Below are positions 1-7,544 of a DNA stretch of 64,000 bases, one piece after another; position 1 is the first letter of the stretch, and each line of letters begins with the position of its first letter. Position numbers and translations under genes: made by a program. The notes under the pieces were generated by a model. It was given only the letters and a program-made list of their open reading frames with translations, was not told the DNA's origin and made no database searches. Source of the stretch: Corynebacterium matruchotii (lineage in GTDB: Bacteria > Actinomycetota > Actinomycetes > Mycobacteriales > Mycobacteriaceae); the NCBI RefSeq assembly GCF_011612265.2, contig NZ_CP050134.2:1178001-1242000 (forward strand), read 5' to 3'.

Positions 1-302
1 GCCTCGCCGTTCTTGTCATATTTGCAGGTTACGGTGTCGCCCAATGCCTTTGCCCGCTTCATGGTGAGCGGTCGCACCTCCGGCGTAGCTGCGGTTGTGC
101 TTTGCGACGCCGCCTGGTCTTGCTTATGCTCATTCCCGGTGTATTTGGTGGCAAAAATTATGCCGCCCACGATGACCACAATTGCCACGGCGGCGGCTGT
201 TACCACACCCAGTGGCTTCATTTTCTCCGCCCGGTCGCGGGACTTGATTTCCTTATCCAGGCTTTGCATCGCAGCTTTGCGGCGTTGATTATTATCGCTC
301 AC
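1..302 (-). CDS. Membrane-anchored cyclophilin-type peptidylprolyl isomerase (partial, N-terminus only)
   Basis: The gene reads leftward off the window edge, so only about 100 N-terminal residues are visible. They begin VSDNNQRRKAAMQ from a GTG at 302-300. A basic, charged N-terminus is followed by one hydrophobic segment (about residues 32-50), then a Gln/Ser/Thr-rich linker. After it comes a stretch ending in VTCKYDKNGEA, which resembles the linker-Cys region ahead of the cyclophilin fold in actinobacterial PpiB proteins. The catalytic domain lies outside the window, so the call rests on the N-terminal layout and on position: a PpiB-type gene usually precedes the MBL hydrolase and hisS in corynebacteria. 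An AAGGA about 11 nt before the GTG can act as ribosome binding site. Confidence 0.6.
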   Translation of the reverse strand, partial: MSDNNQRRKAAMQSLDKEIKSRDRAEKMKPLGVVTAAAVAIVVIVGGIIFATKYTGNEHKQDQAASQSTTAATPEVRPLTMKRAKALGDTVTCKYDKNGE

Positions 303-384
303 CCTTACACTTATCCTTACACGCGAGAAATAGTACAGCTATCAACCTTAACCCAAGCAAAAAACCAAATGCAACGGTCTCATG

Positions 385-390
385 TAAGGT
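385..390 (+). promoter_or_regulatory. -10 box of tpx, leaderless start
   Basis: TAAGGT fits the corynebacterial TANNNT -10 pattern and is separated from the tpx ATG at 397 by exactly six bases. Transcription would then begin at or next to the A of the start codon. The AAGG inside the box could also act as a weak ribosome binding site, so the leaderless reading is an inference. Confidence 0.4.
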
Positions 391-396
391 GGTCGC

Positions 397-894
397 ATGG
401 CTACAGTTCATTTTCATGGCGAACCCGCCCATACTATTGGTGACCTGCCCGCATTGGGCACTACCCTTCCTAACATTTCGCTTGTCGACGCCACTCTGGC
501 CGACATTACCAACGACACCATTGCCGGAACCCGGGTGATCTTCAACGTTTTTCCCTCCATCGACACGGGCGTGTGTGCCACCTCCGTGCGCCGCTTCAAT
601 GAGGAAGCCGCCGGCTTGGACAACACCACCGTGGTGTGTGTTTCCCACGATCTGCCGTTCGCCCTGGGCCGGTTCTGCGGTGCCGAAGGCATCAATAATG
701 TTGTTGTCGGCTCTGCCTTCCGTTCCTCGTTTGGTGCCGACTTCGGTCTGACCCTCACCGACACGCCTTTGGCTGGCCTGCTGGCCCGTGCCATCATTGT
801 GGTCGACGCCACCGGAAAGATTGTGTACACCCAACTCGTTGAAGAGATCGGTTCGGAACCCGACTACGAGGCAGCTATCGCCGCCCTGAAGTAA
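397..894 (+). CDS. tpx: Thiol peroxidase Tpx (atypical 2-Cys peroxiredoxin)
   Basis: This 165-residue cytoplasmic peroxiredoxin reduces hydrogen peroxide and alkyl hydroperoxides using thioredoxin as reductant. The peroxidatic Cys60 lies in [14 protein letters not shown], and the resolving Cys94 lies in GRFCGAEG, the hallmark Cys-Cys spacing of the Tpx subfamily. The length is full for the family. The gene is monocistronic and divergent from the cyclophilin gene, with 94 bp between the two starts that must hold both promoters. No OxyR- or SigH-like site was recognised. It sits between the cyclophilin gene and the MBL hydrolase, which are usually direct neighbours in the genus, so it may have been inserted there. 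Confidence 0.95.
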   Translation: MATVHFHGEPAHTIGDLPALGTTLPNISLVDATLADITNDTIAGTRVIFNVFPSIDTGVCATSVRRFNEEAAGLDNTTVVCVSHDLPFALGRFCGAEGINNVVVGSAFRSSFGADFGLTLTDTPLAGLLARAIIVVDATGKIVYTQLVEEIGSEPDYEAAIAALK

Positions 895-952
895 CGCGGC
901 GGTGTTCTTGATGGTGGCATTGCGCTACTAACAACCCTGCCGGTGGCACTGT

Positions 953-958
953 TAGGCT
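953..958 (+). promoter_or_regulatory. -10 box of the MBL hydrolase gene, probable leaderless start
   Basis: TAGGCT (TANNNT) ends seven bases before the ATG at 966, and no purine-rich ribosome binding site is present. The arrangement fits a leaderless mRNA. The surrounding bases (GTTAGGCTAA) also resemble the core of a DtxR box, but the outer halves do not match. Confidence 0.4.
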
Positions 959-965
959 AAACCGC

Positions 966-1604
966 ATGGAAATCCTAGGTTTTGCCACCGGCCCCTATAA
1001 AACCAATTGTTATGTGCTGGTTGACGGCGAACATGCCACCATTATCGACCCAGGCATGCACGCCGCCACCCACCTCATTGACTATTTCACTGAACACCAC
1101 ATTGAGCCCGAACGCATCCTCTTGACCCACGGGCATATCGACCACACCCGGGATGCCGGCATCCTGGCCGCCCGGTACCGCATCCCCGTTTATATTCACG
1201 AGGCGGACGCCTTCATGCTCACCGACGGTTCCGGCGTGTCCCCGGAGTCCCTCATATTATTCGACACCAAAAACATGACCCCCATCGCGGATCTTCGGTT
1301 CTACCAACATGAAGACACACTTGACATTGGGGAAATGCGCCTGGTCATCAAACACGCCCCCGGCCATTCGCCTGGCAGCGTCATGCTGGTTGGTGACGCC
1401 GTGGCCTTCACCGGTGACGTCCTCTTCAAAGGCAGCATTGGTCGCACCGACCTGGCCGATTCTTCCCCCGCCGACATGGATAACACCCTCAGCAAACAGG
1501 TCATGGGGCTTTCCGACGACCTCCAGGTTCTTCCCGGGCATGGGGCCACCACCACCGTGCGGGCCGAAAAACGCAGCAATCCATTCCTCGCCGACTACGC
1601 ATAG
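966..1604 (+). CDS. Metallo-beta-lactamase-fold hydrolase (glyoxalase II-like)
   Basis: A 212-residue cytoplasmic metallohydrolase of the glyoxalase II/YcbL-like group. The binuclear metal signature is THGHIDH with His55, His57, Asp59 and His60. Later ligands occur in APGHSPGS, FTGDVLFKGSIGR and LPGHGATTT. The protein starts directly with the first beta strand (MEILGFATGP) and lacks the long C-terminal glutathione-binding region of classical glyoxalase II. Corynebacteria use mycothiol, so the substrate is likely a thioester or mycothiol adduct, but the sequence does not prove this. It lies 32 bp upstream of hisS on the same strand, a pairing conserved in actinobacteria. Confidence 0.85.
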   Translation: MEILGFATGPYKTNCYVLVDGEHATIIDPGMHAATHLIDYFTEHHIEPERILLTHGHIDHTRDAGILAARYRIPVYIHEADAFMLTDGSGVSPESLILFDTKNMTPIADLRFYQHEDTLDIGEMRLVIKHAPGHSPGSVMLVGDAVAFTGDVLFKGSIGRTDLADSSPADMDNTLSKQVMGLSDDLQVLPGHGATTTVRAEKRSNPFLADYA

Positions 1605-1622
1605 CCCGATGCCGGGCAATGT

Positions 1623-1628
1623 TAAAGT
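1623..1628 (+). promoter_or_regulatory. Possible -10 box of hisS
   Basis: TAAAGT (TANNNT) lies eight bases before the hisS GTG at 1637, in a 32-bp gap that has no recognisable Shine-Dalgarno sequence. This fits either a leaderless start or readthrough from the hydrolase gene. Confidence 0.3.
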
Positions 1629-1636
1629 AGTCATTT

Positions 1637-2917
1637 GTGACCGATAAGAAGCTCAATAAGATTTCCGCCCCCAAGGGGGTACCCGACTATGTTCCGCCAG
1701 CCTCCGCGCAATTCATCGCCGTGCGCGACACCTTTGCGCATCACATCCGGCTAGCCGGCTACGAACACATTGAGCTGCCCATTTTCGAAGACACCACCCT
1801 GTTTGCCCGCGGGGTTGGGGAATCCACCGACGTGGTGTCCAAAGAAATGTACACCTTCGCTGACCGGGGTGGCCGCTCCGTGACCCTCCGGCCGGAAGGC
1901 ACCGCCGGCGTCATGCGCGCGGTCATCGAACACAATCTTGATCGGGGCCAGCTGCCCGTCAAACTCGGATATTATGGGCCGTTTTTCCGCTACGAACGGC
2001 CCCAGGCCGGCCGATACCGGCAACTCCAACAGGTGGGAGTGGAGGCCATTGGCGTGGACGATCCCACCCTCGACGCCGAGGTGATTGCCCTGGCCGACCG
2101 GTGCTTCAGCAGCATTGGGTTGAAAGACTACCGCTTGGAGCTCACCAGCCTGGGCGATGCCACCTGCCGGCCCGCCTACCGGGAAAAACTGCAGGAATTC
2201 CTCCTGAAGCTGCCCCTCGACGACGCCACCCGCCACCGCGCCGAAATCAATCCGCTGCGGGTCCTCGACGACAAACGCCCCGAGGTTCAAGAACTCACCG
2301 CGGACGCCCCCCTCATGTTGGACTATCTGTCCCCCCAGGCCCGGGAGCACTTCGAAGCGGTGACCGGCTGCCTCGACGATTTGGGCGTCACCTATGTTAT
2401 TAACCCGCGCATGGTTCGGGGCCTCGACTACTACACCAAGACCTGTTTCGAATTCGTCCACGATGGGTTGGGGGCCCAATCCGGCATCGGCGGTGGCGGC
2501 CGCTACGACGGGCTCATGGCCCAGCTCGGTGGCCAGGAACTGTCCGGCATCGGGTTCGGCCTGGGCGTCGACCGGGCTCTGCTGGCGCTGGAGGCCGAAC
2601 ACACCCAGGTGGCGGACCCGGCCCGGGTTGATGTGTACGGTGTTGCCCTGGGCGCCCCGGCCAAGCGGCGGCTGCTCACCCTCATCAATGAGCTTCGGGC
2701 CGCCGGCATTCGCGCCGACATGAGCTACGGGGATCGGGGCCTCAAGGGGGCCATGAAGGGCGCCGACCGGGCCGGGGCCCGGTTCGCCCTGGTGCTCGGG
2801 GATCGGGAACTCGACGCCGGTATCGTGGCCGTCAAAAACCTGGTCGACCACACCCAAACCGATGTGCCCCTGGGCCAGGTGGCGGAAACCCTAGGGCACC
2901 ACGTCCGTGGCCAGTAG
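1637..2917 (+). CDS. hisS: Histidine--tRNA ligase
   Basis: A 426-residue class II aminoacyl-tRNA synthetase that charges tRNA-His in the cytoplasm. Motif 2 lies around residues 115-135 ([17 protein letters not shown]). The histidine-specific loop [10 protein letters not shown] spans 261-270. Motif 3 is [15 protein letters not shown] near 304-318. The last 95 residues form the anticodon-binding domain. Length and motifs are complete. The start is the GTG giving [20 protein letters not shown]. The 3' end overlaps the end of the convergent acetyltransferase gene by 27 bp. Confidence 0.97.
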   Translation: MTDKKLNKISAPKGVPDYVPPASAQFIAVRDTFAHHIRLAGYEHIELPIFEDTTLFARGVGESTDVVSKEMYTFADRGGRSVTLRPEGTAGVMRAVIEHNLDRGQLPVKLGYYGPFFRYERPQAGRYRQLQQVGVEAIGVDDPTLDAEVIALADRCFSSIGLKDYRLELTSLGDATCRPAYREKLQEFLLKLPLDDATRHRAEINPLRVLDDKRPEVQELTADAPLMLDYLSPQAREHFEAVTGCLDDLGVTYVINPRMVRGLDYYTKTCFEFVHDGLGAQSGIGGGGRYDGLMAQLGGQELSGIGFGLGVDRALLALEAEHTQVADPARVDVYGVALGAPAKRRLLTLINELRAAGIRADMSYGDRGLKGAMKGADRAGARFALVLGDRELDAGIVAVKNLVDHTQTDVPLGQVAETLGHHVRGQ

Positions 2918-3451
2918 CCCATACTGGGCCACGTCGTAGCGGGCATCCCGGTGCAGTTCGGCCCCCCGGGCGATCCCTTCGAACACGAACCCTGACTGCT
3001 CCGCCACCCGGCGCGATGCCGTGTTGGTGGCCCGAGTGAGCACCACAATCCGATCTACCCCGGCGTTAATGGCGCAGGTGGCGGCGAGCCGGACCGCCCG
3101 GGTTGTGAGGCCCCGGCCGCGCGCCCACGGGTGGGTGTTGTAGCTCATGGATATGCTGTGGGATCCCAGGTGGTGCGGTCGGAGCGTGATGATCCCGGCC
3201 ATCCGGCCGACCTCCGTTGGGTCTTCATACGCCCACCGTACCTCGGATTTTTTCACGAATTCTTCGGCGTCGGCCCGGGTGTAGGCGCTGGGGATGTGCA
3301 GGTATTTTGTGGTTTCCGGGTCGACCGCGTTGGCTACGATCTCGTCGACGTCCGCCAGTGACACGTCGCGGAGAATCACGTGCTCGTCTTTGAGCTCCGG
3401 GGTGGGGATGGGCCATTCGAAGGGGGGCCGCAGCATGGGGGTGTTCATCAT
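2891..3451 (-). CDS. GNAT family N-acetyltransferase (RimJ/RimL-like)
   Basis: A 186-residue acetyltransferase. The acetyl-CoA loop is visible as [16 protein letters not shown]. The C-terminal region [17 protein letters not shown] is typical of the RimJ/RimL branch, which acetylates N-terminal amines of proteins or small amines. The substrate cannot be deduced. The start overlaps the stop of the upstream ATPase gene in an ATGA arrangement, which implies translational coupling. A second in-frame ATG follows immediately. The 3' end overlaps hisS. Confidence 0.85.
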   Translation of the reverse strand: MMNTPMLRPPFEWPIPTPELKDEHVILRDVSLADVDEIVANAVDPETTKYLHIPSAYTRADAEEFVKKSEVRWAYEDPTEVGRMAGIITLRPHHLGSHSISMSYNTHPWARGRGLTTRAVRLAATCAINAGVDRIVVLTRATNTASRRVAEQSGFVFEGIARGAELHRDARYDVAQYGLLATDVVP

Positions 3452-4557
3452 AGGATTCTCCCCTCTAGAAGGTATTCGCGCAGGTAGGGGAGGGTGAATT
3501 CCACCTTGCCACGGGCGGGCACGGCGATGAGTTCCCGATTGAGTAGTTTCGCACGGGTTTGCGATGCCACGTTGGCTTTGAGCCCCATGCGGTCGGCGAT
3601 TTTGCTGGTGCTGGCGGGTTCGGGCCCGAGGGCCGCCATGTGGTGCAGAAAATCAAGCTCCCGTTCGCTCAAGTGTGCGAGGGCGGGGCGGTGTACTTGG
3701 TGGCCCATGCGGTAGATGACGTCGTCGTGGATCTTGGCCACGGTGTCGGCGGTGACCTGGTTGTGGTGGTCGATTTCGGCCTGCGCCCACAGCAGCGATC
3801 CGACCGCCTGGATCAGGTACGGGTAGCCGCGGGTGAGCGCCGTCGCTGCCACCAACCCGGCCTCGTCGAATTGTTTGCCGCCCTCATCCATGGTTTCCCG
3901 CAGCGTGGTGGCCACGTCCCTGTCGGTGACCATGTCGAGTTGGATGGTTTCGGCGCGGCGCAGAAACGTCATGCCGGGATGGTTCATGAGGTCGTTGATT
4001 CCCTGCACCAGGCCGGCGCCGCTGAACGCAATATTGAGGTCGTCGCGGCGTAGATCCTGGATGGTGGTGGCGAGTTCCCGCATTTCCTCAATGGGCACCG
4101 ACTGCACCTCGTCAATGGTGATGAGCACCCCGTCGACGGCGCGGAGTAGGTCTCGCAGCATGGTGTTGAGGGTCGGCTCCGGCCTGGTTGCGTGCTCGAC
4201 CGTCATGTTGACGCCGCCCAGGCCGGCGATGGTGATGCCGGTGATTTTGCGGCTGCTTTTCGACGCCGGGTCCGTCACCGCTCGGGGAATGACGGTGTGC
4301 ATGAGGTGGTGGATCATGTCTTGTCGCGGGTCGGCCCGCAACACAATCCACCCATATTGTGCGGCAATGTCTTCGAATTCGTTGAGGAGCACGGTTTTCC
4401 CAATGCCACGTGGTCCCCACACCAGGGAGGCGCGGATGGGGTTGCCTGGTTCGAAAAGTCCGAGGTGGAACGAGCGAATCCATTCGTCCCGGCCGGCAAG
4501 GTAGAGGGGTGACATGCCGAAGCTGGGACGGAACTGGTTACGGTACTGTTGATTCAT
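3448..4557 (-). CDS. AAA-type ATP-binding protein with C-terminal winged-helix region
   Basis: A 369-residue protein with an intact P-loop (GPRGIGKT, residues 48-55), Walker B (LITIDE, 145-150) and a sensor-1-like strand (NIAFSGAG, 175-182). The C-terminal 80 residues (LSERELDFLHHMAAL ... SKIADRMGLKANVASQTRAKL) look like a winged helix-turn-helix. The layout is that of AAA_16/archaeal-ATPase-like proteins of unknown role. No transmembrane segment is present. It is the first gene of a two-gene unit with the coupled acetyltransferase. A TACACT -10 box lies 11 nt before the ATG, so the leader is very short. The biological role is unknown. Confidence 0.75.
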   Translation of the reverse strand: MNQQYRNQFRPSFGMSPLYLAGRDEWIRSFHLGLFEPGNPIRASLVWGPRGIGKTVLLNEFEDIAAQYGWIVLRADPRQDMIHHLMHTVIPRAVTDPASKSSRKITGITIAGLGGVNMTVEHATRPEPTLNTMLRDLLRAVDGVLITIDEVQSVPIEEMRELATTIQDLRRDDLNIAFSGAGLVQGINDLMNHPGMTFLRRAETIQLDMVTDRDVATTLRETMDEGGKQFDEAGLVAATALTRGYPYLIQAVGSLLWAQAEIDHHNQVTADTVAKIHDDVIYRMGHQVHRPALAHLSERELDFLHHMAALGPEPASTSKIADRMGLKANVASQTRAKLLNRELIAVPARGKVEFTLPYLREYLLEGRIL

Positions 4558-4568
4558 AACTACCGGCC

Positions 4569-4574
4569 AGTGTA
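4569..4574 (-). promoter_or_regulatory. -10 box of the AAA ATPase gene
   Basis: TACACT followed by GG on the minus strand, 11 bases before the ATG at 4557. The same TACACTGG is found before mihF and before gapA in this window. The leader would be only a few bases long. Confidence 0.45.
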
Positions 4575-4600
4575 ACCGATAGGTGGGCGTCGAAAAGCGC

Positions 4601-5974
4601 TTAACACTCCGTGACGGTTACCGGCAGCCCTAAAATGACCGCCAGCCCGCCCATGGCGGTTTCCTTATAGTTACTCATCATGTCCCGGCCGGTGGCGGCC
4701 ATGGTGAGGATCGCCTCGTCAAGGCTCACCCGGTGGATGCCGGTTTCCAGGCAGGCCAGGCGGGCAGCGTTCACCGCCTGCACCGCGGCGATGGCGTTGC
4801 GTTCGATGCAGGGGATTTGCACGAGCCCGCCCACCGGGTCGCAGGTTAGCCCCAGGTTGTGTTCCAGGGCGATTTCCGCCGCGTTTTCCACCTGCTCTGG
4901 GGTGCCGCCCAGCACCTGGCACAGGCCGGCCGCCGCCATGGCTGCCGCCGACCCGACCTCGCCTTGGCAGCCCACCTCTGCGCCGGAGATGCTCGCGTTT
5001 TCTTTGATGAGCATGCCGATTGCCCCCGCGGCCAGCAGGAATTCGCGTACCCGGTCCGGGGTGAATGGGGGCCGAAAGTCCCGCACGTAGTGCATCACCG
5101 CCGGTATCACCCCGGCGGCCCCATTGGTGGGCGCGGTCACTACCCGGCCGCCAGCCGCGTTTTCCTCGTTCACCGCCAGGGCAAACAAATTCACCCATTC
5201 CATCGCGGACAATGCATCCCCCGCGTAGCTGAATTGGGCGGCCAAAAGCCGCTGGTACAGTCGGGGCGCCCGGCGGGTCACCTGCAACCCACCCGGGAGC
5301 ATGCCGGGGGTGTTAATGCCGGCGGTCACGCACCCCTGCATGGTCTCCCATACCGTGTCTATGTGTCGAATGTGTGTTTCATCGGTGCCGTGGATGACGG
5401 TTTCGTTTGCTGCCATGATGTCGGGAATGCTCATGTCGTGCGCCCGGCATTGGGCCAATAATTCCCCGCAGGTTTGAAACGGGTAGGGGAGTGTGATGTT
5501 CTGCGCGGCGGCGGCTGCACCGGCGGCGTTTGCGTCCCGTGCTGCCAGTTCCTTGCTGGTGAGCACAAACCCGCCTCCTACCGAAAAATAGCGGCGCCGA
5601 TAGTCGCCGCTGATAAAGGTCATGCCGTTGGGGTGCTCCGGCAGGGCGGTGGGGTCGAAAACAATTTCGTATTCGATTCCGCCGATTTCCCCCACCGGGG
5701 GAATGATCGTCCCCGGCACCGGCGGGTGTGTGGGACTCACCGTCGCCGGGTCGCACCCTTGTAGCCCCAACAGTACGGCCCGGTCCGTGCCGTGGCCCCG
5801 TCCGGTTGCCGCCAGCGACCCGTGCAAAATCACCGTTACTGTGTGCGGATCGGACCCGCCAATGCCCGCGCGCACGTCGGCCATGAACGTTGTTGCCGCC
5901 CGCATCGGGCCCACCGTGTGCGACGATGACGGCCCAATGCCCACACTAAATAAGTCCACGATACTAATGGTCAT
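4601..5974 (-). CDS. sdaA: L-serine ammonia-lyase (serine dehydratase), iron-sulfur type
   Basis: A 457-residue enzyme deaminating L-serine to pyruvate and ammonia. The N-terminal beta domain starts [18 protein letters not shown] and the C-terminal alpha domain contains [11 protein letters not shown] (281-291). Cysteines for the oxygen-labile [4Fe-4S] cluster are Cys336 (GCQGEVGS), Cys378 (LTCDPVGG) and Cys389 (IPCIERN). This is the fused single-chain form. I chose the ATG giving [10 protein letters not shown] longer reading from 6001 adds nine residues that do not belong to the family. A TAGAAT box seven bases before this ATG supports a leaderless start. The start region overlaps nothing but its -10 box lies in the end of the upstream CBS gene. 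Confidence 0.95.
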   Translation of the reverse strand: MTISIVDLFSVGIGPSSSHTVGPMRAATTFMADVRAGIGGSDPHTVTVILHGSLAATGRGHGTDRAVLLGLQGCDPATVSPTHPPVPGTIIPPVGEIGGIEYEIVFDPTALPEHPNGMTFISGDYRRRYFSVGGGFVLTSKELAARDANAAGAAAAAQNITLPYPFQTCGELLAQCRAHDMSIPDIMAANETVIHGTDETHIRHIDTVWETMQGCVTAGINTPGMLPGGLQVTRRAPRLYQRLLAAQFSYAGDALSAMEWVNLFALAVNEENAAGGRVVTAPTNGAAGVIPAVMHYVRDFRPPFTPDRVREFLLAAGAIGMLIKENASISGAEVGCQGEVGSAAAMAAAGLCQVLGGTPEQVENAAEIALEHNLGLTCDPVGGLVQIPCIERNAIAAVQAVNAARLACLETGIHRVSLDEAILTMAATGRDMMSNYKETAMGGLAVILGLPVTVTEC

Positions 5975-5981
5975 AATTCTT

Positions 5982-5987
5982 ATTCTA
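5982..5987 (-). promoter_or_regulatory. -10 box of sdaA, leaderless start
   Basis: TAGAAT on the minus strand is separated from the sdaA ATG at 5974 by seven bases. The box overlaps the stop codon of the preceding CBS-domain gene, so sdaA probably has its own promoter. Confidence 0.45.
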
Positions 5988-6740
5988 ACTGCGCTTTTCA
6001 ATAAGCAAAGCCAATTCCGTTCCCGTAATGATCCGCAAAGGTTTTTGATGCGGCCGCCCCGACTCGGTGATAATCACGGCCCGCGGCAGATGCCCGCCGA
6101 CCGGGGTAGTCATGGCGCGAATCACCACCTGCGGCGCCGCGGTTTTGGCAACAAACACGCACTGGGTTGCCGCACCCACCTCAGAGAGCAGCCTCGATAT
6201 GGGGGTGCGGAGGTCAATCGTCATCTGCCGACCATTCTGGGGTCGCCGCGCGGCAAGCCACGCCACAATGTCACCGTTGGTAAGTAGCGCTACAAATTTT
6301 CCCTCCGAATACACCGGGTATTTCCCATGCGACGCCGCCACCAGCTCCCCAATGGTGGCATTCGGCCGGTAAATCGTCACCCGCCCGGCCCGCACCAGCT
6401 GCAACGCCGACACCGGCTGAAGCAGCTCGTCCCGAATCTTGGTGATGGTGAGCACCGTGTCAGGGTTCGGCTCCGCAATCGGCTGGTTTTGCCTCCCATA
6501 CCGGCCATGGCTGATCGCGTTCCGCAGGTCCGCCAGCTCTAAAAGATCATCCGCCTGGTCGGCAGTGATAATCTCATCCCGTTCCGCCTGCCGCACCATG
6601 GTGCTAAACGACGTGTGGTGGTGCGCGTCTAATGCCCGGCGTAAATACTCCTCAATCTCGTTAAACGCTGCTAAAAACGGGAATGCCCGATGCTGATGTG
6701 TGCGAGAATCTATCACCCACCCCAGCATATTCTTTTGCAT
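5985..6740 (-). CDS. CBS-domain protein with HEPN-like N-terminal helical domain
   Basis: About 251 residues with no close family name recognised. The first 120 residues are helical and contain DLRNAISHGRY, which has the R-N-x-x-x-H spacing of HEPN domains, preceded by EIEEYLRRAL and ADDLLELA. From about residue 125 the sequence resembles a CBS pair (TIGELVAASHGKYPVY, FVALLTNGDIVAWLA, CVFVAKTAAPQVVIRAM), a fold that usually senses adenine nucleotides. No membrane segment is seen. The start is uncertain: ATG 6740 is used here. A TTG at 6770 would add ten residues, and an ATG four codons downstream is also possible. It is divergent from the ATPase/YhgE pair, with roughly 25-55 bp between starts, and lies just upstream of sdaA. 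Confidence 0.6.
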   Translation of the reverse strand: MQKNMLGWVIDSRTHQHRAFPFLAAFNEIEEYLRRALDAHHHTSFSTMVRQAERDEIITADQADDLLELADLRNAISHGRYGRQNQPIAEPNPDTVLTITKIRDELLQPVSALQLVRAGRVTIYRPNATIGELVAASHGKYPVYSEGKFVALLTNGDIVAWLAARRPQNGRQMTIDLRTPISRLLSEVGAATQCVFVAKTAAPQVVIRAMTTPVGGHLPRAVIITESGRPHQKPLRIITGTELALLIEKRS

Positions 6741-6794
6741 TCTTGAGGCGGGTAATGCAAAACGTGACAAAATTCAACGTGGAGTGAACAATAG

Positions 6795-7544
6795 GTGGCA
6801 CATGAGCGCACAAACATCAGGCAACAGGTGATCGTATTGGAAACCGACACAGAAATCCCGGACATTATGACCGTCACCAACCTTGAAGTCATCTCCGGCA
6901 CAAAATTCACCGACTTCACCATTCCAGCGGCCGGGCTCACCCTCATCCACACCGGGCGAGAACAAGCATCCACCACATTAAGCATGACCCTCGCCGGGCG
7001 CATGCGGCCTCGCCGCGGCCGCATCACGATCACCGCCCCTGATGGGCGCGCCTATCGTGATGATCGCCGCCGTTTCCAGCACATCGCCCTGGCCGGGGTG
7101 CCCGAAATCGACAGTCTAGAACGCCTCGTCACCGTCCGGGCGGTTATCCGGGAACAAGCCGCCTGGCACCAACCTTGGTGGAAACCCACCCCCCGCAGCA
7201 TCGACAACATCCCCTCCTACACCCAGGCCGCCGAACTTCTCGGCTTCACCATGACCAACGACGACGCCACCACCCTGGTTGGGGAACTCGACACCTTGAG
7301 CCGCCTGGTGCTTCGCATCCTGCTCGCCATCATGGCCCGCCCCGACGCCGACCTGCTCATCGTGGACGACATCGACCAGCTGCGTAGCATGGAGCTCCGC
7401 AATAAACTCCTCGTGAAACTCCGCGACTACTCCCAGCTCAAACCGGTCATCGCCACCAGCGTCAACCCCGACTTCACCTACCTGTGCCACAACCATGTGA
7501 CCCTGACAACCGACACCTACCAGATCACGGCGGTGAACCAATGA
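6795..7544 (+). CDS. Degenerate ABC-type ATPase-like protein, partner of the YhgE/Pip gene
   Basis: A 249-residue protein laid out like an ABC nucleotide-binding domain but with eroded motifs. At the P-loop position it has TLIHTGREQASTTLS (residues 49-63), with no GxGKS/T lysine. A signature-like region LDTLSRLVLRILLAIM precedes a Walker B strand ADLLIVDDID (185-194), where the catalytic Glu position is Asp. Its TGA overlaps the ATG of the YhgE/Pip gene (ATGA), so the two are translationally coupled. It may be a regulatory, non-hydrolysing subunit. The start is a GTG with no strong ribosome binding site. The function is inferred only from context. Confidence 0.6.
   Translation: MAHERTNIRQQVIVLETDTEIPDIMTVTNLEVISGTKFTDFTIPAAGLTLIHTGREQASTTLSMTLAGRMRPRRGRITITAPDGRAYRDDRRRFQHIALAGVPEIDSLERLVTVRAVIREQAAWHQPWWKPTPRSIDNIPSYTQAAELLGFTMTNDDATTLVGELDTLSRLVLRILLAIMARPDADLLIVDDIDQLRSMELRNKLLVKLRDYSQLKPVIATSVNPDFTYLCHNHVTLTTDTYQITAVNQ

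Noticed and set aside
951..960. DtxR-like core GTTAGGCTAA before the MBL hydrolase gene
   Set aside because: Only the central ten bases match; outer half-sites are absent, and the hexamer is better explained as a -10 box.
1751..2857. 368-codon minus-strand frame opposite hisS
   Set aside because: Antisense to complete hisS, no recognisable motifs.
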